A DNA stretch of 64,000 nucleotides from JBQLZQ01 sp052168355 (GCA_052168355.1 JBQLZQ010000084.1:1-64000); one strand, 5' to 3'. Positions 54,149-62,912 are shown, counted from the first letter of the stretch. Translations and numbers: made by a program. Notes: a model not told the origin generated them from the sequence alone.

Positions 54149-54787
54149 TTAACCCGAATGTCGGCCGCCTTCCGTCCAGGCCCCGTCCAGCCGTCGGATT
54201 TCCGTCGCGGAGGCGGGATGGGGCCGATTATGAAAGACGATCCACGCTGGCGACCGCCTGCCGGCCAGACAGGCGGCATGACGCCGATCCAGTCTGGACC
54301 TCTTGAATCTTTGGGCAGCAAGACCGCTCAACACATCCAAAGAATAGGGTGGGCGGGCGAAAACCGCAACCGGAACGGTGTGAAAGATTCGTCGCCAGCG
54401 GCGCCATCGGGGGATCTGCGCCAGATTATCGGCCCCCATCAGCCAGACGAAGCGGGTGCCGGGAAACCGCATGGTTAACGCCGTTAACGTATCGGCGGTG
54501 TGCCGGGTGCCCAGGGCCTTCTCGATATCGGTGACCAGGATCCGCGGATGGCCGGCCCGCTGGGCGGCCTCTTTCAAGCGCACGTCCAGGGGCGCCATGC
54601 CGGCGGCGGGTTTCAGCGGGTTCTGAGGCGAAACCAGCCACCACACCTCATCCAGGCGCAGGGCCCGCAGGGCCAGGCGGGTGATGAACAGATGCCCCTC
54701 ATGGGCCGGGTTGAAGGACCCGCCCAAAAGGCCCACCCGGCGCCCGGTCCAGCGCCGGCCGCCATAAGGGGAGGGGGTGAGCTTCAA
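54149..54787 (-). CDS. nadD: nicotinate-nucleotide adenylyltransferase
   Basis: Joins nicotinate mononucleotide and ATP to deamido-NAD in NAD synthesis. The 212-residue protein has the nucleotidyltransferase motif LGGSFNPAHEGHL (residues 21-33), the WWLVSPQNPLKP substrate loop, LMGADNLAQIPRW, and an ISSTxIR-like ASATEIRR near residue 196. Full length, 16 bases after proA. Confidence 0.95.
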   Translation of the reverse strand: MKLTPSPYGGRRWTGRRVGLLGGSFNPAHEGHLFITRLALRALRLDEVWWLVSPQNPLKPAAGMAPLDVRLKEAAQRAGHPRILVTDIEKALGTRHTADTLTALTMRFPGTRFVWLMGADNLAQIPRWRRWRRIFHTVPVAVFARPPYSLDVLSGLAAQRFKRSRLDRRHAACLAGRRSPAWIVFHNRPHPASATEIRRLDGAWTEGGRHSG

Positions 54788-54803
54788 CGACGTGTTGGCG
54801 CCG

Positions 54804-56111
54804 TCAGGGGCGGGTCTGGCCGGTGCCGCGTACCAGGTATTTGTAGCTGGTCAGCTGCTCGGCGCCGACCGGACCGCGGGCGTGCAGCTTGCCGGTGGAG
54901 ATCCCGATCTCCGCCCCCATGCCGAATTCTCCGCCGTCGGCGAACTGGGTCGAGGCGTTGTGCAGCACGATGGCGCTGTCGACCTCGGCCAGGAACCGCG
55001 CGGCCACGGCCTCGTTGCGGGTCACGATACTGTCGGTATGATGGGATCCGTGGCGGGCGATGTGGGCCATGGCCGCGTCCAGCCCGTCGACCTGACGCAC
55101 CGCCAGGACCGCGTCCAGATACTCGGTATCCCAGTCGGCATCGGTGGCCGCGGCGACGCGGGCGTCCAGCGCCTGGGTTTCGGGATCGCCACGCACGGCG
55201 CATCCGGCGTCGACCAGCCGGTCCAGGATCGGGGGCAGCAGGGTCTTGGCGGCGGATCGGTCGATCAGCAGGGTTTCGGCGGCGCCACACACGCCGGTGC
55301 GCCGCATCTTGGAATTGAGGACGATGTTGAGGGCCGTCGCGGGATCGGCGTCGGCATGGACATAGACATGGCACAGGCCGTCCAGGTGCTTGAGCACAGG
55401 GATCCGGCTTTCCGCAGCCACCCGCTCGATCAGCGCCCGTCCGCCGCGCGGGACGATGACGTCGATGGCGTCGTCCATGCGCAGCAATTCGCCCACGGCG
55501 GCCCGATCGCGGGTCGGGACCAGCTGGATCGACGCTTCGGGCAGGCCGGCATCGGCCAAGCCGCGGGTCAGGCAGGCGGCGATGGCCGTCGCCGAATGAT
55601 GGCTTTCCGAGCCGCCGCGCAGGATGGCGGCGTTGCCCGCCTTCAGGCACAGCCCGCCGGCGTCGGCGGTCACGTTGGGCCGGCTCTCGTAGATGATGCC
55701 GATGACCCCCAGGGGCACCCGCACCCGTTCGATGCGCAGGCCGTTGGGACGGTCCCAGGCAGCGATCACGGCGCCCAGGGGATCGGGCAGGGCGGCGACC
55801 GTTTCCAGCCCCGTGGCCATCGCCTCGATCCGCCCCTCATCCAGGGTCAGCCGGTCGAGAAAGGCCTCCGTCGCCCCTTTCCGTCGGGCCAGGGCGACAT
55901 CCCGGGCGTTGGCCTCCAGGATCGCCGCGCGATCGGCGCGGATGGCGGCGGCGGCGGCGGTCAGCGCCAGGTTCCGTACTTCGTCCGGGGTCGTCGCCAG
56001 CACCGTGGCGGCCTGCCTGGCCGCAACGCCGATGCGGCGCATTTCCCCCGTCAGGGCGGAAGGATCGAGAGCGTGGGCGACAGTCATAGCGGTGCGATCA
56101 TGAGCCGACAT
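54804..56111 (-). CDS. proA: glutamate-5-semialdehyde dehydrogenase (gamma-glutamyl phosphate reductase)
   Basis: Second step of proline synthesis: NADPH reduction of glutamyl 5-phosphate. The 435-residue aldehyde-dehydrogenase-fold protein has VPLGVIGIIYESRPNVTADAGGLCLKAGNA, recognised by IIYESRPNVT, PRGGRALIERV, the active cysteine in MRRTGVCGAAETLL, and GTEYLDAVLAVR-like EYLDAVLAV. Met9 is an alternative start. Separated from proB by a transporter gene. Confidence 0.96.
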   Translation of the reverse strand: MSAHDRTAMTVAHALDPSALTGEMRRIGVAARQAATVLATTPDEVRNLALTAAAAAIRADRAAILEANARDVALARRKGATEAFLDRLTLDEGRIEAMATGLETVAALPDPLGAVIAAWDRPNGLRIERVRVPLGVIGIIYESRPNVTADAGGLCLKAGNAAILRGGSESHHSATAIAACLTRGLADAGLPEASIQLVPTRDRAAVGELLRMDDAIDVIVPRGGRALIERVAAESRIPVLKHLDGLCHVYVHADADPATALNIVLNSKMRRTGVCGAAETLLIDRSAAKTLLPPILDRLVDAGCAVRGDPETQALDARVAAATDADWDTEYLDAVLAVRQVDGLDAAMAHIARHGSHHTDSIVTRNEAVAARFLAEVDSAIVLHNASTQFADGGEFGMGAEIGISTGKLHARGPVGAEQLTSYKYLVRGTGQTRP

Positions 56112-56139
56112 GGTGGGGATCGTGCGGCAGGATAGCCGA

Positions 56140-57057
56140 CTATCGACCGGTTTTCATCCCTCTTGCGCCCGGAGGGTCAGGCGGCGAGGCGCGCATGGCC
56201 AGATAGATACCTGCCAGCACCAGGCCCCCGCCGCCCATCGTGGCCGGCCCCACCCCCTCGCCGAAATACAGCGCGGCCAGAAGGGCGGTCAACAGCGGTT
56301 CGCCCAGCAGGCACAGGGCGACGAAGCCCGGCTCGAACCGGCGCACGGCCCAGTTGATGCTGCCATGGCCGACGATCTGGGACACCAGGGCCAGCGCGAT
56401 CATGGCCAGATAGGTGGTCGTTCCAAGACCGGTCACCGGCAGTCCCGCGGCCAGGGCCGCGACCGCCAGCACCGCCCCGGCCACGCCATAGCACAGCGCC
56501 AGATAGGTCAGCAGTGACAATCGTCCGGCCACCGCCCTGCCGCTCAACAGGTACAGCGCCATGGCCAGGCCGCCGACCAGGGCCAGGCCGTCGCCGATCA
56601 GGCTGCCGCCGCCGGCGGTGGCGCTGCCATAGGCGATGATGGCGGCTCCGCCCAGCGCCGCGGCGATGCTGACCAGGGTGCGGACCGCCGGCGCCCGGCG
56701 TCGGGCGACGGCGGCGAACAGGGCGATCCAGACCGGGGCCAGGGAGACCAGGACCGCGCTGTTGGCGATCGAGGTCAGGCCCAGGGCCGCGATCCACGTG
56801 GCGAAATGAACCGCCAGAAAGACGCCGGCCGCCGCGATCAAGGTCCAGCCGCGCCTGTCGAGGCGGCGGATCTCGCCCGGGTGCGCCGCCAGCGCCATGG
56901 GCAGAAGGACCAGGCCGGCCAGGCCGACGCGGGCGGCGGCAATGACGATAGGGTGGGCGTCGGCGATACGGGCCAGGATCGCACCGTGGGCCATGGCAAG
57001 AAGACCGATGCCCAGGATGGCGCCGGCCGCAGCGTGCCGTCCGTTCCCTATCGGCAC
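56140..57057 (-). CDS. EamA/DMT-family transporter
   Basis: 305-residue membrane protein with about ten hydrophobic helices in two repeated EamA halves, e.g. FLAVHFATWIAALGLTSIANSAVLVSLAPVW in the first half with the conserved SIANSAVL turn, and SQIVGHGSINWAVRRFEP in the second. DMT members export amino acids, purines or other metabolites; the substrate is unknown. It lies between proB and proA on the same strand with short gaps (4 and 28 bases), so it is probably cotranscribed with them, which makes proline or a glutamate derivative a reasonable guess. Confidence 0.85.
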   Translation of the reverse strand: MPIGNGRHAAAGAILGIGLLAMAHGAILARIADAHPIVIAAARVGLAGLVLLPMALAAHPGEIRRLDRRGWTLIAAAGVFLAVHFATWIAALGLTSIANSAVLVSLAPVWIALFAAVARRRAPAVRTLVSIAAALGGAAIIAYGSATAGGGSLIGDGLALVGGLAMALYLLSGRAVAGRLSLLTYLALCYGVAGAVLAVAALAAGLPVTGLGTTTYLAMIALALVSQIVGHGSINWAVRRFEPGFVALCLLGEPLLTALLAALYFGEGVGPATMGGGGLVLAGIYLAMRASPPDPPGARGMKTGR

Positions 57058-57061
57058 GGCT

Positions 57062-58177
57062 TCAGCCGAGAACCAGATCGTCGCGGTGGATCACCTCGTC
57101 GCGTCCGCGGAACCCGAGCAGCCGGGCGATATCGGCGCTCTTATGGCCGGCGATGCGACGCGCGTCCGCCGCCGAATAGGCCGACAGACCGCGGCCCAGA
57201 ACCCGGCCGTCGGCGGTTTTGACGGCCACCGGGTCGCCGCGCTCGAACGTTCCCTCCACGGCGGTGATGCCGGCCGGCAACAGGCTGGTGCCGCGGGTCA
57301 GCGCGGCGGCCGCGCCGTCATCCACGATCAACGCGCCGACCGGGTTCAGGGCGCCGGCGATCCACCGTTTGCGGGCCGTCTTCGGTTCGGTCGAGGGCAG
57401 GAACCAGGTGCAGGGCGCGCCGGCCTCCAGCGCTTGGAGCGGGCGTTCGCCGGTGCCCCTGGCGATGGCCATGCGACAGCCGGCGGCCATGGCGATGCGG
57501 GCGGCCGCCAGCTTCGTCACCATGCCGCCGGACGAATAGCCGGGCGGCGCGGACCCGGCCATGGACGCGATCTCGGGCGTGATGTCGCGGACTTCGGCGA
57601 TATGGGCCGCGTCGGGGTCGGTGCGCGGATCGGCGGTGTACAGACCGTCGATGTCGGACAGCAGCACGGCGGTGTCGGCGCTGATCATCTGGGCCACCCG
57701 CGCCGCCAACCGGTCGTTGTCGCCGAACCGGATCTCGGCCGTGGCGACGGTGTCGTTCTCGTTGATCACCGGCATGGCGTTCAGGCGCAGCAGCCGCGCG
57801 ATGGTGTTGCGGGCGTTGAGGTGGCGCCGCCGCTCCTCGGTGTCGCCCAGGGTCAGCAGGATCTGGGCAACGGTGACGCCGTGCCGGGCCATCGCCTCCT
57901 GATAGGCGTGGGCCAGGCGGGCCTGGCCGGTGGCGGCGGCCGCCTGCTTGTCCTCCAGCTTCAGGGCCCGGCCGGTGAGGCCCAGATGGCGCCGCCCGAC
58001 GGCGATGGCCCCGGACGACACCACCACGACCTTTTGGCCGCGGGCCATGCAGCGGGCCAGGTCGTCGGCCATGGCCGCCAGCCACGCGGCGTGGATCCGG
58101 CCGGTCGCCCCGTCGACCAGAAGGGCCGACCCGATCTTGACCACCAGGGTCCTGGCCCGCGCCAGATCGAAGCTCAT
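57062..58177 (-). CDS. proB: glutamate 5-kinase
   Basis: First step of proline synthesis: ATP-dependent phosphorylation of glutamate. The 371-residue protein has the amino-acid-kinase start ARTLVVKIGSALLVDG, VVSSGAIAVGRRHLGL, the feedback/substrate region INENDTVATAEIRFGDNDRLAARVA, and a C-terminal PUA domain (about 275-371, ending DEVIHRDDLVLG). ATG 58177 overlaps the obgE stop (ATGA). Confidence 0.96.
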   Translation of the reverse strand: MSFDLARARTLVVKIGSALLVDGATGRIHAAWLAAMADDLARCMARGQKVVVVSSGAIAVGRRHLGLTGRALKLEDKQAAAATGQARLAHAYQEAMARHGVTVAQILLTLGDTEERRRHLNARNTIARLLRLNAMPVINENDTVATAEIRFGDNDRLAARVAQMISADTAVLLSDIDGLYTADPRTDPDAAHIAEVRDITPEIASMAGSAPPGYSSGGMVTKLAAARIAMAAGCRMAIARGTGERPLQALEAGAPCTWFLPSTEPKTARKRWIAGALNPVGALIVDDGAAAALTRGTSLLPAGITAVEGTFERGDPVAVKTADGRVLGRGLSAYSAADARRIAGHKSADIARLLGFRGRDEVIHRDDLVLG

Positions 58178-59214
58178 GGGCGGAAGGCCGGCTCTTGCGC
58201 GGCGTCCGCTCCCTCCGCCTTGGTGCGGGCGGTCTCCACATCGGTCGTCAGGACCCGAAGCAGCGCCTCGACGCCATCGCCGGTGCCGCCGGAGACCGCC
58301 AGGGCCGGGCTGCCGGCCACCTCCTCCAAGGCGCGCCGGCGTTCCTCCCGCTCCTCTGGGGTGAGAAGGTCGGTCTTGTTCAGGGCCACCCGTTCGGGCT
58401 TGTCGGCTAGGCCCTGGCCATAGGCGACCAGCTCGCCCCGGACGGTGCGATAGGCGGCGACCACGTCGTCCTGGCTGCCGTCGACGAGATGCAGCAGAAC
58501 CGCGCAGCGCTCGACATGGCCCAAGAACCGGTCGCCCAGCCCATGACCCTCGTGGGCGCCTTCGATCAGGCCGGGAATATCGGCCATGACCAGCTCGCCG
58601 GCGGCGCTGGCGGCAACCCCCAGATTGGGGTGCAGGGTGGTGAACGGATAGGCGCCGATCTTGGGCCGGGCCCGGGTGGCGGCGGCCAGAAAGGTCGACT
58701 TGCCGGCGTTGGGCAGCCCCACCAGACCGACATCGGCGATCAGCTTCAGCCGCAGCCAGACCCACATTTCGCGGCCCGGCCATCCGGGATCGGCGCGGCG
58801 CGGCGCGCGATTGGTCGATGTCTTGAAGCGGGCGTTGCCAAAGCCGCCGTCGCCGCCTTCCAGCAGGCGGACCCGCTGGCCCGCCTCTGTCAGGTCGGCC
58901 AGGACCGTTTCCCGGTCGTCGGCCAGCACTTCCGTCCCGGGCGGCACCCGCAGGACAACGTCCTCGCCGCGCGCGCCGCTGCGGTCGCGGCCCATGCCGT
59001 GGTGGCCGCGTCCGGCCTTGAAATGCTGGCGGTAGCGAAAGTCGATCAGCGTGTTCAACCCGTCGACGGCCTCGACCCAGACATCGCCGCCCCGGCCGCC
59101 GTCGCCGCCGTTGGGGCCGCCGAACGCGATGTTCTTCTCGCGGCGGAAACTGGCCGACCCGTTGCCGCCGTCGCCGCTTTTGAGAAAGACCTTCGCTTCG
59201 TCCAGGAATTTCAT
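58174..59214 (-). CDS. obgE: GTPase ObgE/CgtA
   Basis: Ribosome-associated GTPase in 50S assembly and growth control. The 346-residue protein has the glycine-rich OBG fold start MKFLDEAKVFLKSGDGGNGS and GGPNGGDGGRGGDVWVEA, then the G domain with G1 GLPNAGKSTFL (about 165-175), G3 DIPGLIEGA and G4 NKTD. ATG 59214 is the family start, though no good Shine-Dalgarno precedes it. It lies just past the rpmA terminator. Confidence 0.97.
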   Translation of the reverse strand: MKFLDEAKVFLKSGDGGNGSASFRREKNIAFGGPNGGDGGRGGDVWVEAVDGLNTLIDFRYRQHFKAGRGHHGMGRDRSGARGEDVVLRVPPGTEVLADDRETVLADLTEAGQRVRLLEGGDGGFGNARFKTSTNRAPRRADPGWPGREMWVWLRLKLIADVGLVGLPNAGKSTFLAAATRARPKIGAYPFTTLHPNLGVAASAAGELVMADIPGLIEGAHEGHGLGDRFLGHVERCAVLLHLVDGSQDDVVAAYRTVRGELVAYGQGLADKPERVALNKTDLLTPEEREERRRALEEVAGSPALAVSGGTGDGVEALLRVLTTDVETARTKAEGADAAQEPAFRP

Positions 59215-59252
59215 GGGTCTGCAACGGGAGGTGAAGAGGGGCGGGGCCAAAG

Positions 59253-59281
59253 AAAAAGGGGGAATGGTCGCCCATTCCCCC
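59253..59281 (-). terminator. intrinsic terminator after rpmA
   Basis: GGGGGAATGG (59258-59267) and CCATTCCCCC (59272-59281) form a perfect 10-base stem with a TCGC loop; on the minus strand it is followed by TTTTTC. It lies between rpmA and obgE, so it ends the rplU-rpmA transcript. Confidence 0.85.
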
Positions 59282-59322
59282 GTTCGGCTGTACGCCTTGT
59301 CGAATGTGGCGGCGGGCGCTGG

Positions 59323-59601
59323 CTACTCGGCCGGCGGCGGGGCGGTTTCGCCTTGCGGCGCCACCAGGACACTTGTCCGGTCCCCGGACTTCTTGAACAC
59401 CACATGGCCCTCGACCAGGGCGAACAAGGTGTGATCCTTGCCCATGCCGACATTGGGACCGGGATGAAACTTGGTGCCGCGCTGGCGGACCAGGATATTG
59501 CCGGGAATCACCCGTTCGCCGCCGAATTTCTTGACGCCGAGGCGGCGCCCCTCGGAATTGCGCCCGTTCCGGGACGATCCGCCTGCCTTTTTATGAGCCA
59601 T
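59323..59601 (-). CDS. rpmA: 50S ribosomal protein L27
   Basis: 92-residue ribosomal protein of the peptidyl-transferase region. It starts MAHKKAGGSSRNGRNSEGRR and has LGVKKFGGERVIPGNILVRQRGT, both invariant in L27. A short Ala/Pro-rich tail follows residue 82. No N-terminal cleavage sequence of the Firmicutes kind is present. Cotranscribed with rplU. Confidence 0.98.
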   Translation of the reverse strand: MAHKKAGGSSRNGRNSEGRRLGVKKFGGERVIPGNILVRQRGTKFHPGPNVGMGKDHTLFALVEGHVVFKKSGDRTSVLVAPQGETAPPPAE

Positions 59602-59686
59602 GGCTCCTTCTCCTCAAAATCCGTGTCGGACCGTCCGTCCCCGGGGCCCGGACGTCGCCACCGAAACGCGGGGTTGTCCCGGCGCG

Positions 59687-60004
59687 TCAGCCAGCCTTGA
59701 TGCCAGTGATCCGGAGCACGGTGACGTCCTGGCGATGACCCTTCTTGCGCCGGTAGTTCTGGCGGCGCTTCTTCTTGAAGACGATGATCTTCGGCCCGCG
59801 GCCCTGCTCCAGCACCTCGGCGGTGACGGAGGCGCCGGCGATCAGCGGCGCGCCGACCTTAGCGTCCGCCCCTTGCCCGCCGACCATCAGAACGTCGCTC
59901 AGGGTCAGGCTGGCCCCGGCATCGCCGTCCAGCCGCTCCACCCGGATGACGTCGTTTTCGGCGACCCGGTACTGCTTGCCGCCGGTGCGGATGACTGCGA
60001 ACAT
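59687..60004 (-). CDS. rplU: 50S ribosomal protein L21
   Basis: 105-residue early-assembly protein of the large subunit. It has MFAVIRTGGKQYRVAENDVI at the start and VFKKKRRQNYRRKKGHRQ, the L21 signature, near residues 75-92. First gene of rplU-rpmA. It has a strong promoter about 200 bases upstream and a terminator-like hairpin in its leader. Confidence 0.98.
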   Translation of the reverse strand: MFAVIRTGGKQYRVAENDVIRVERLDGDAGASLTLSDVLMVGGQGADAKVGAPLIAGASVTAEVLEQGRGPKIIVFKKKRRQNYRRKKGHRQDVTVLRITGIKAG

Positions 60005-60025
60005 GATGACCCCGCCATCTCAATC

Positions 60026-60056
60026 AAAAAATGCCGGCCGCCGGAAAAGCGGCCGG
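60026..60056 (-). promoter_or_regulatory. terminator-like hairpin in the rplU leader (candidate attenuator)
   Basis: On the minus strand CCGGCCGC (60056-60049) pairs perfectly with GCGGCCGG (60041-60034) across a 7-base loop, and TTTTTT (60031-60026) follows two bases later, 21 bases before the rplU ATG. It has all parts of an intrinsic terminator but lies between promoter and gene. Confidence 0.65.
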
Positions 60057-60197
60057 GAAACTCGACCCGTGCCCAACATCGGGATCCCGGGGTTCGCCGC
60101 GCGAAGGGCATGCCGCACGCTCTGGCAAACCCTTGGCGTCGACCACACGCCCACGCGCACGGCCTTGCGCCCGCATCGGCCCTGTCGGAAGTGCGCC

Positions 60198-60225
60198 AAT
60201 ATACCGGCCGCGCACCGCCTGTCAA
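60198..60225 (-). promoter_or_regulatory. sigma70-type promoter of rplU-rpmA
   Basis: On the minus strand a perfect TTGACA (60225-60220) and TATATT (60203-60198) are 16 bases apart. Transcription would start near 60190 and give a leader of about 185 bases. This and the hairpin explain most of the 339-base gene-free stretch 60005-60343. Confidence 0.7.
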
Positions 60226-60273
60226 CGGCTTATCCGGGGCTTTCGGGCCGGTTTTGGGCCCGTGAGGCGCCGC

Positions 60274-60303
60274 TTGCGACGGTCCGGCCCTTTGCGCTAA
60301 GGT
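60274..60303 (+). promoter_or_regulatory. weak candidate promoter of tRNA-Ser
   Basis: TTGCGA (60274-60279) and TAAGGT (60298-60303), 18-base spacer. A hairpin CCCGGCC/GGCCGGG (60314-60334) lies between it and the tRNA 5' end. Confidence 0.3.
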
Positions 60304-60343
60304 CGCCGCCGCTCCCGGCCCGGAATCGGCCGGGCGCCGCCGC

Positions 60344-60434
<91 letters not shown>

Positions 60435-60628
60435 CCTCAGCGCCGCCGGGATCGAACGTTGCGGTTTGCGCCGGTCAATCGGTCGGGCCGTGCGGTCGTC
60501 TGCCGCGGTCCGGTCCGCGCGGCCAAGCGCGCTCTCTGGACTTTGATCGCGGAGATGCGTACGCTTCGCTGGCCATAGGGGTGGCCTCCAGGTTCGCGGA
60601 AAGCCGTCATCGGCGCCTCTCGAAGTCT

Positions 60629-60653
60629 AAAACCGACCATACCTTCGGTTTTT
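60629..60653 (+). terminator. terminator-like hairpin before the ankyrin gene
   Basis: AAAACCGA (60629-60636) pairs with TCGGTTTT (60645-60652), with five T at 60649-60653. It lies about 195 bases after the tRNA and 35 before the ankyrin gene, so it may end the tRNA transcript. Otherwise the 254-base gap holds nothing I recognise. Confidence 0.5.
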
Positions 60654-60687
60654 CTCATACCCGTTTTGGCGGACCGTCGGGTAGCTC

Positions 60688-62241
60688 ATGAGGAAGCCGA
60701 TGACCAAATCCCTGGAACAGCTGCGCCGTGACGCCAAGGCTTTGAGAAAAGCCTTTGAAGCCGGTGAGCTTCACGCGCGCCAGCGGGTGGCCAACCACCC
60801 TCCGCGCGCCGCGGGAGAACCGCTGAAGCACGCCGACTACCTGCACGTGATCGCGCGGGAGGACAGTTTCCAAAGCTGGCCCGCGCTCAAGCTCGCGGCC
60901 GATCTGCAGGGGCTCGACAGAGCCGCTCAGCAGCAGCGGCTGAAGATCGCGCTTTTTCTGGGCCAGTCCCACGTCGTCGACCGGTTGCTGGACGCCGCGC
61001 CGGATCTCGCTGGCGGGCAGCTCGGCCTGGAGATCGCGCTCTACGATCGACGGGCGGTCTCGACCGTTCTGGCCGCCGACCCGGCTGCGGCGACGCGGGC
61101 CATCGGAGGCCGTCCGCCGATGTGCCACCTGACGTTTTCGCGATACATCCATCAGCGCCCCGACTTGGCGGATGACATGATCGCGATCGCCGAGATGCTG
61201 GTCGCGAACGGCGCGAGCGTCGATGCCTCGATGCCGGTCTCGCCCGACAATGATCACCAGCTCTCCGCGCTGTACGGCGCCGTCGGGCACGGCGACAACA
61301 TGGTGCTTGCGCGGTGGCTGCTGGACCGCGGCGCCAATCCCAACGACAATGAGTCCCTGTACCACGCAACCGAGCTTGGCCATCACGAAGGGCTGAAACT
61401 GCTGCTCGCCCATGGCGCCGACCCGCGCGGGACGAACGCGCTGCTCAGGGCGATGGACTTTGACGATGTCGAGGCGGTGCGGATGCTGCTGGAGGCTGGC
61501 GCGCTGGCGGACGAATTCGACGGAACCCATGTCGGTGGCGAGCGGCCATGGGTCGTGCCTGCCCTGCATCAGGCGGCCCGTCGAATGTGCCCGCCCGAGA
61601 TCGTGCGCGTGCTTCTCGAGGCCGGCGCCGATCCAAGGCGACGGTTCGAAGACTGCAGTGCCTACGGATATGCGCGGGTGTTCGGCAATGCGGCGCTGGC
61701 ACGTGAGATCGAGGCTCTCGGTGCGGCGACGGACCTGACCCCCGACGAAGAGCTGTTGGCGATGGCGGCTGACGGGATCGATCCTGGCGGACGGACGATT
61801 GATCCGGAGCGGCTGCCCGAGGCCTATCGCAACATTATCCGCACCATCCTGCATCTGCCGGGGAAAATCGACCACGTGAGGCGGCTTGTCGCCCTCGGCG
61901 TGGAGTCCGATCGTCCCGACGCGGAGGGCCTGACGCCGGTGCAGGTTGCCGGATGGGAAGGTCTTCCGGAGGTCATGGCGTACCTGATGTCGCTCGGACC
62001 TGACCTGACGCATCAGAACGGCTATGGCGGCACTCTGCTTTCGACGATCGTTCACGGGTCGGAGAATTGTCCGCAACGCGCGGCGCGCGATCATGTCCGG
62101 TGCCTGAGTCTGGCGCTGGAGGCGGGCGTAACCGTGCCTCGACGCGCAGCAGACCTGGCAGGCGCTCCGGCAATCGCCGACCTTTTGGAAGCCTGGGGAC
62201 AGCAGCACCCGGACCGGATCGTCGATGGCGGCCCGGCGTAA
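60688..62241 (+). CDS. ankyrin-repeat protein
   Basis: 517-residue soluble protein without a signal peptide. The first 60 residues (SLEQLRRDAKALRKAFEAGE) form a helical head seen in a family of bacterial ankyrin proteins. Ankyrin repeats follow through most of the rest: for example MLVANGASVDAS, LLDRGANPNDNESLYHATELGHHEG, LLLAHGADPRGTNALLRAM, MLLEAGALADE and VLLEAGADPRRR, each of the -G-A-D/N-P- type. It probably binds protein partners; none is suggested by the neighbours. G+C is like the core genome (about 70% in a hand-counted block at 61381). Confidence 0.85.
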   Translation: MRKPMTKSLEQLRRDAKALRKAFEAGELHARQRVANHPPRAAGEPLKHADYLHVIAREDSFQSWPALKLAADLQGLDRAAQQQRLKIALFLGQSHVVDRLLDAAPDLAGGQLGLEIALYDRRAVSTVLAADPAAATRAIGGRPPMCHLTFSRYIHQRPDLADDMIAIAEMLVANGASVDASMPVSPDNDHQLSALYGAVGHGDNMVLARWLLDRGANPNDNESLYHATELGHHEGLKLLLAHGADPRGTNALLRAMDFDDVEAVRMLLEAGALADEFDGTHVGGERPWVVPALHQAARRMCPPEIVRVLLEAGADPRRRFEDCSAYGYARVFGNAALAREIEALGAATDLTPDEELLAMAADGIDPGGRTIDPERLPEAYRNIIRTILHLPGKIDHVRRLVALGVESDRPDAEGLTPVQVAGWEGLPEVMAYLMSLGPDLTHQNGYGGTLLSTIVHGSENCPQRAARDHVRCLSLALEAGVTVPRRAADLAGAPAIADLLEAWGQQHPDRIVDGGPA

Positions 62242-62405
62242 CCGGGAAAACCCGCCAGGGGCCGGCTGGCCCGAAACATCCGTCACGCGCCCCGAAACAG
62301 GCCGGACGGTCGCAGTTCGGGATCGATGAAGCCGACAGCGTCAAGAAATGCGGGGGGGCGCATCCGCCGATACCCTCGCATCTGGCCCGACCACATGGCT
62401 TAGCT

Positions 62406-62912
62406 TCAGGTCTCCGCAAAAATGTCCGCCGGGATCGGGCAGTTTCTGCAAACCCGATTGTCGCATAGGCGGCAGAGCTTGCGGCGTTCCCAATCCGTCG
62501 TGTCCATCGTGGAAAGCAGCTTGTGAAGGAGTGCGGCAAGCGTCTCCTGCTCGGCACCGGTCAACGGCGTCAGAAGCGCCCCGATGGTGGCGAGACGGCC
62601 CTTCAGGAGATCCTCGCGTAGAGCCATGCCCCTCTCGCTGAGGTGAAGCGCGATCGAACGTTTGTCTCGCCCCGCGCGACGCTCAACAAGACCATCGGCG
62701 ACGAGCCGATCGACGAGCCGCACGGTGCCCGGATGGGACAAGCCAAGAATGCGTCGCAATTGATCGTTGGACGGGCCAGAGCCGTATCCAATGACGACAA
62801 GTGCCGCGGGGGTCTCACCGGCGTGGTTAAGGATGTCGCTTGCCATGTCCTTGATGCGATCGGCGACAGCGAGCCCGACGACACCGAGCAGATTGGCAGT
62901 ACGGTCACTCAT
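62406..62912 (-). CDS. MarR-family regulator with C-terminal cysteine cluster
   Basis: 168-residue winged-helix protein. The helix-turn-helix reads NDQLRRILGLSHPGTVRLVDRLVADGLVE (about 49-77), with the wing RRAGRDKRSIALHLSERG behind it. The C terminus has Cys147, Cys150, Cys155 and Cys158 (CRLCDNRVCRNCP), a CxxC-x4-CxxC set able to hold zinc or an Fe-S cluster or to sense thiol oxidation. The frame is open far upstream, but ATG 62912 gives the normal start. It is divergent from the DUF3237 gene, with two palindromes between, so it likely represses both sides. Confidence 0.85.
   Translation of the reverse strand: MSDRTANLLGVVGLAVADRIKDMASDILNHAGETPAALVVIGYGSGPSNDQLRRILGLSHPGTVRLVDRLVADGLVERRAGRDKRSIALHLSERGMALREDLLKGRLATIGALLTPLTGAEQETLAALLHKLLSTMDTTDWERRKLCRLCDNRVCRNCPIPADIFAET

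Noticed and set aside
62349..62364. ATGCG/CGCAT stem around a G run after the ankyrin gene as a terminator
   Set aside because: Only five pairs and no convincing T tract; too weak to list.
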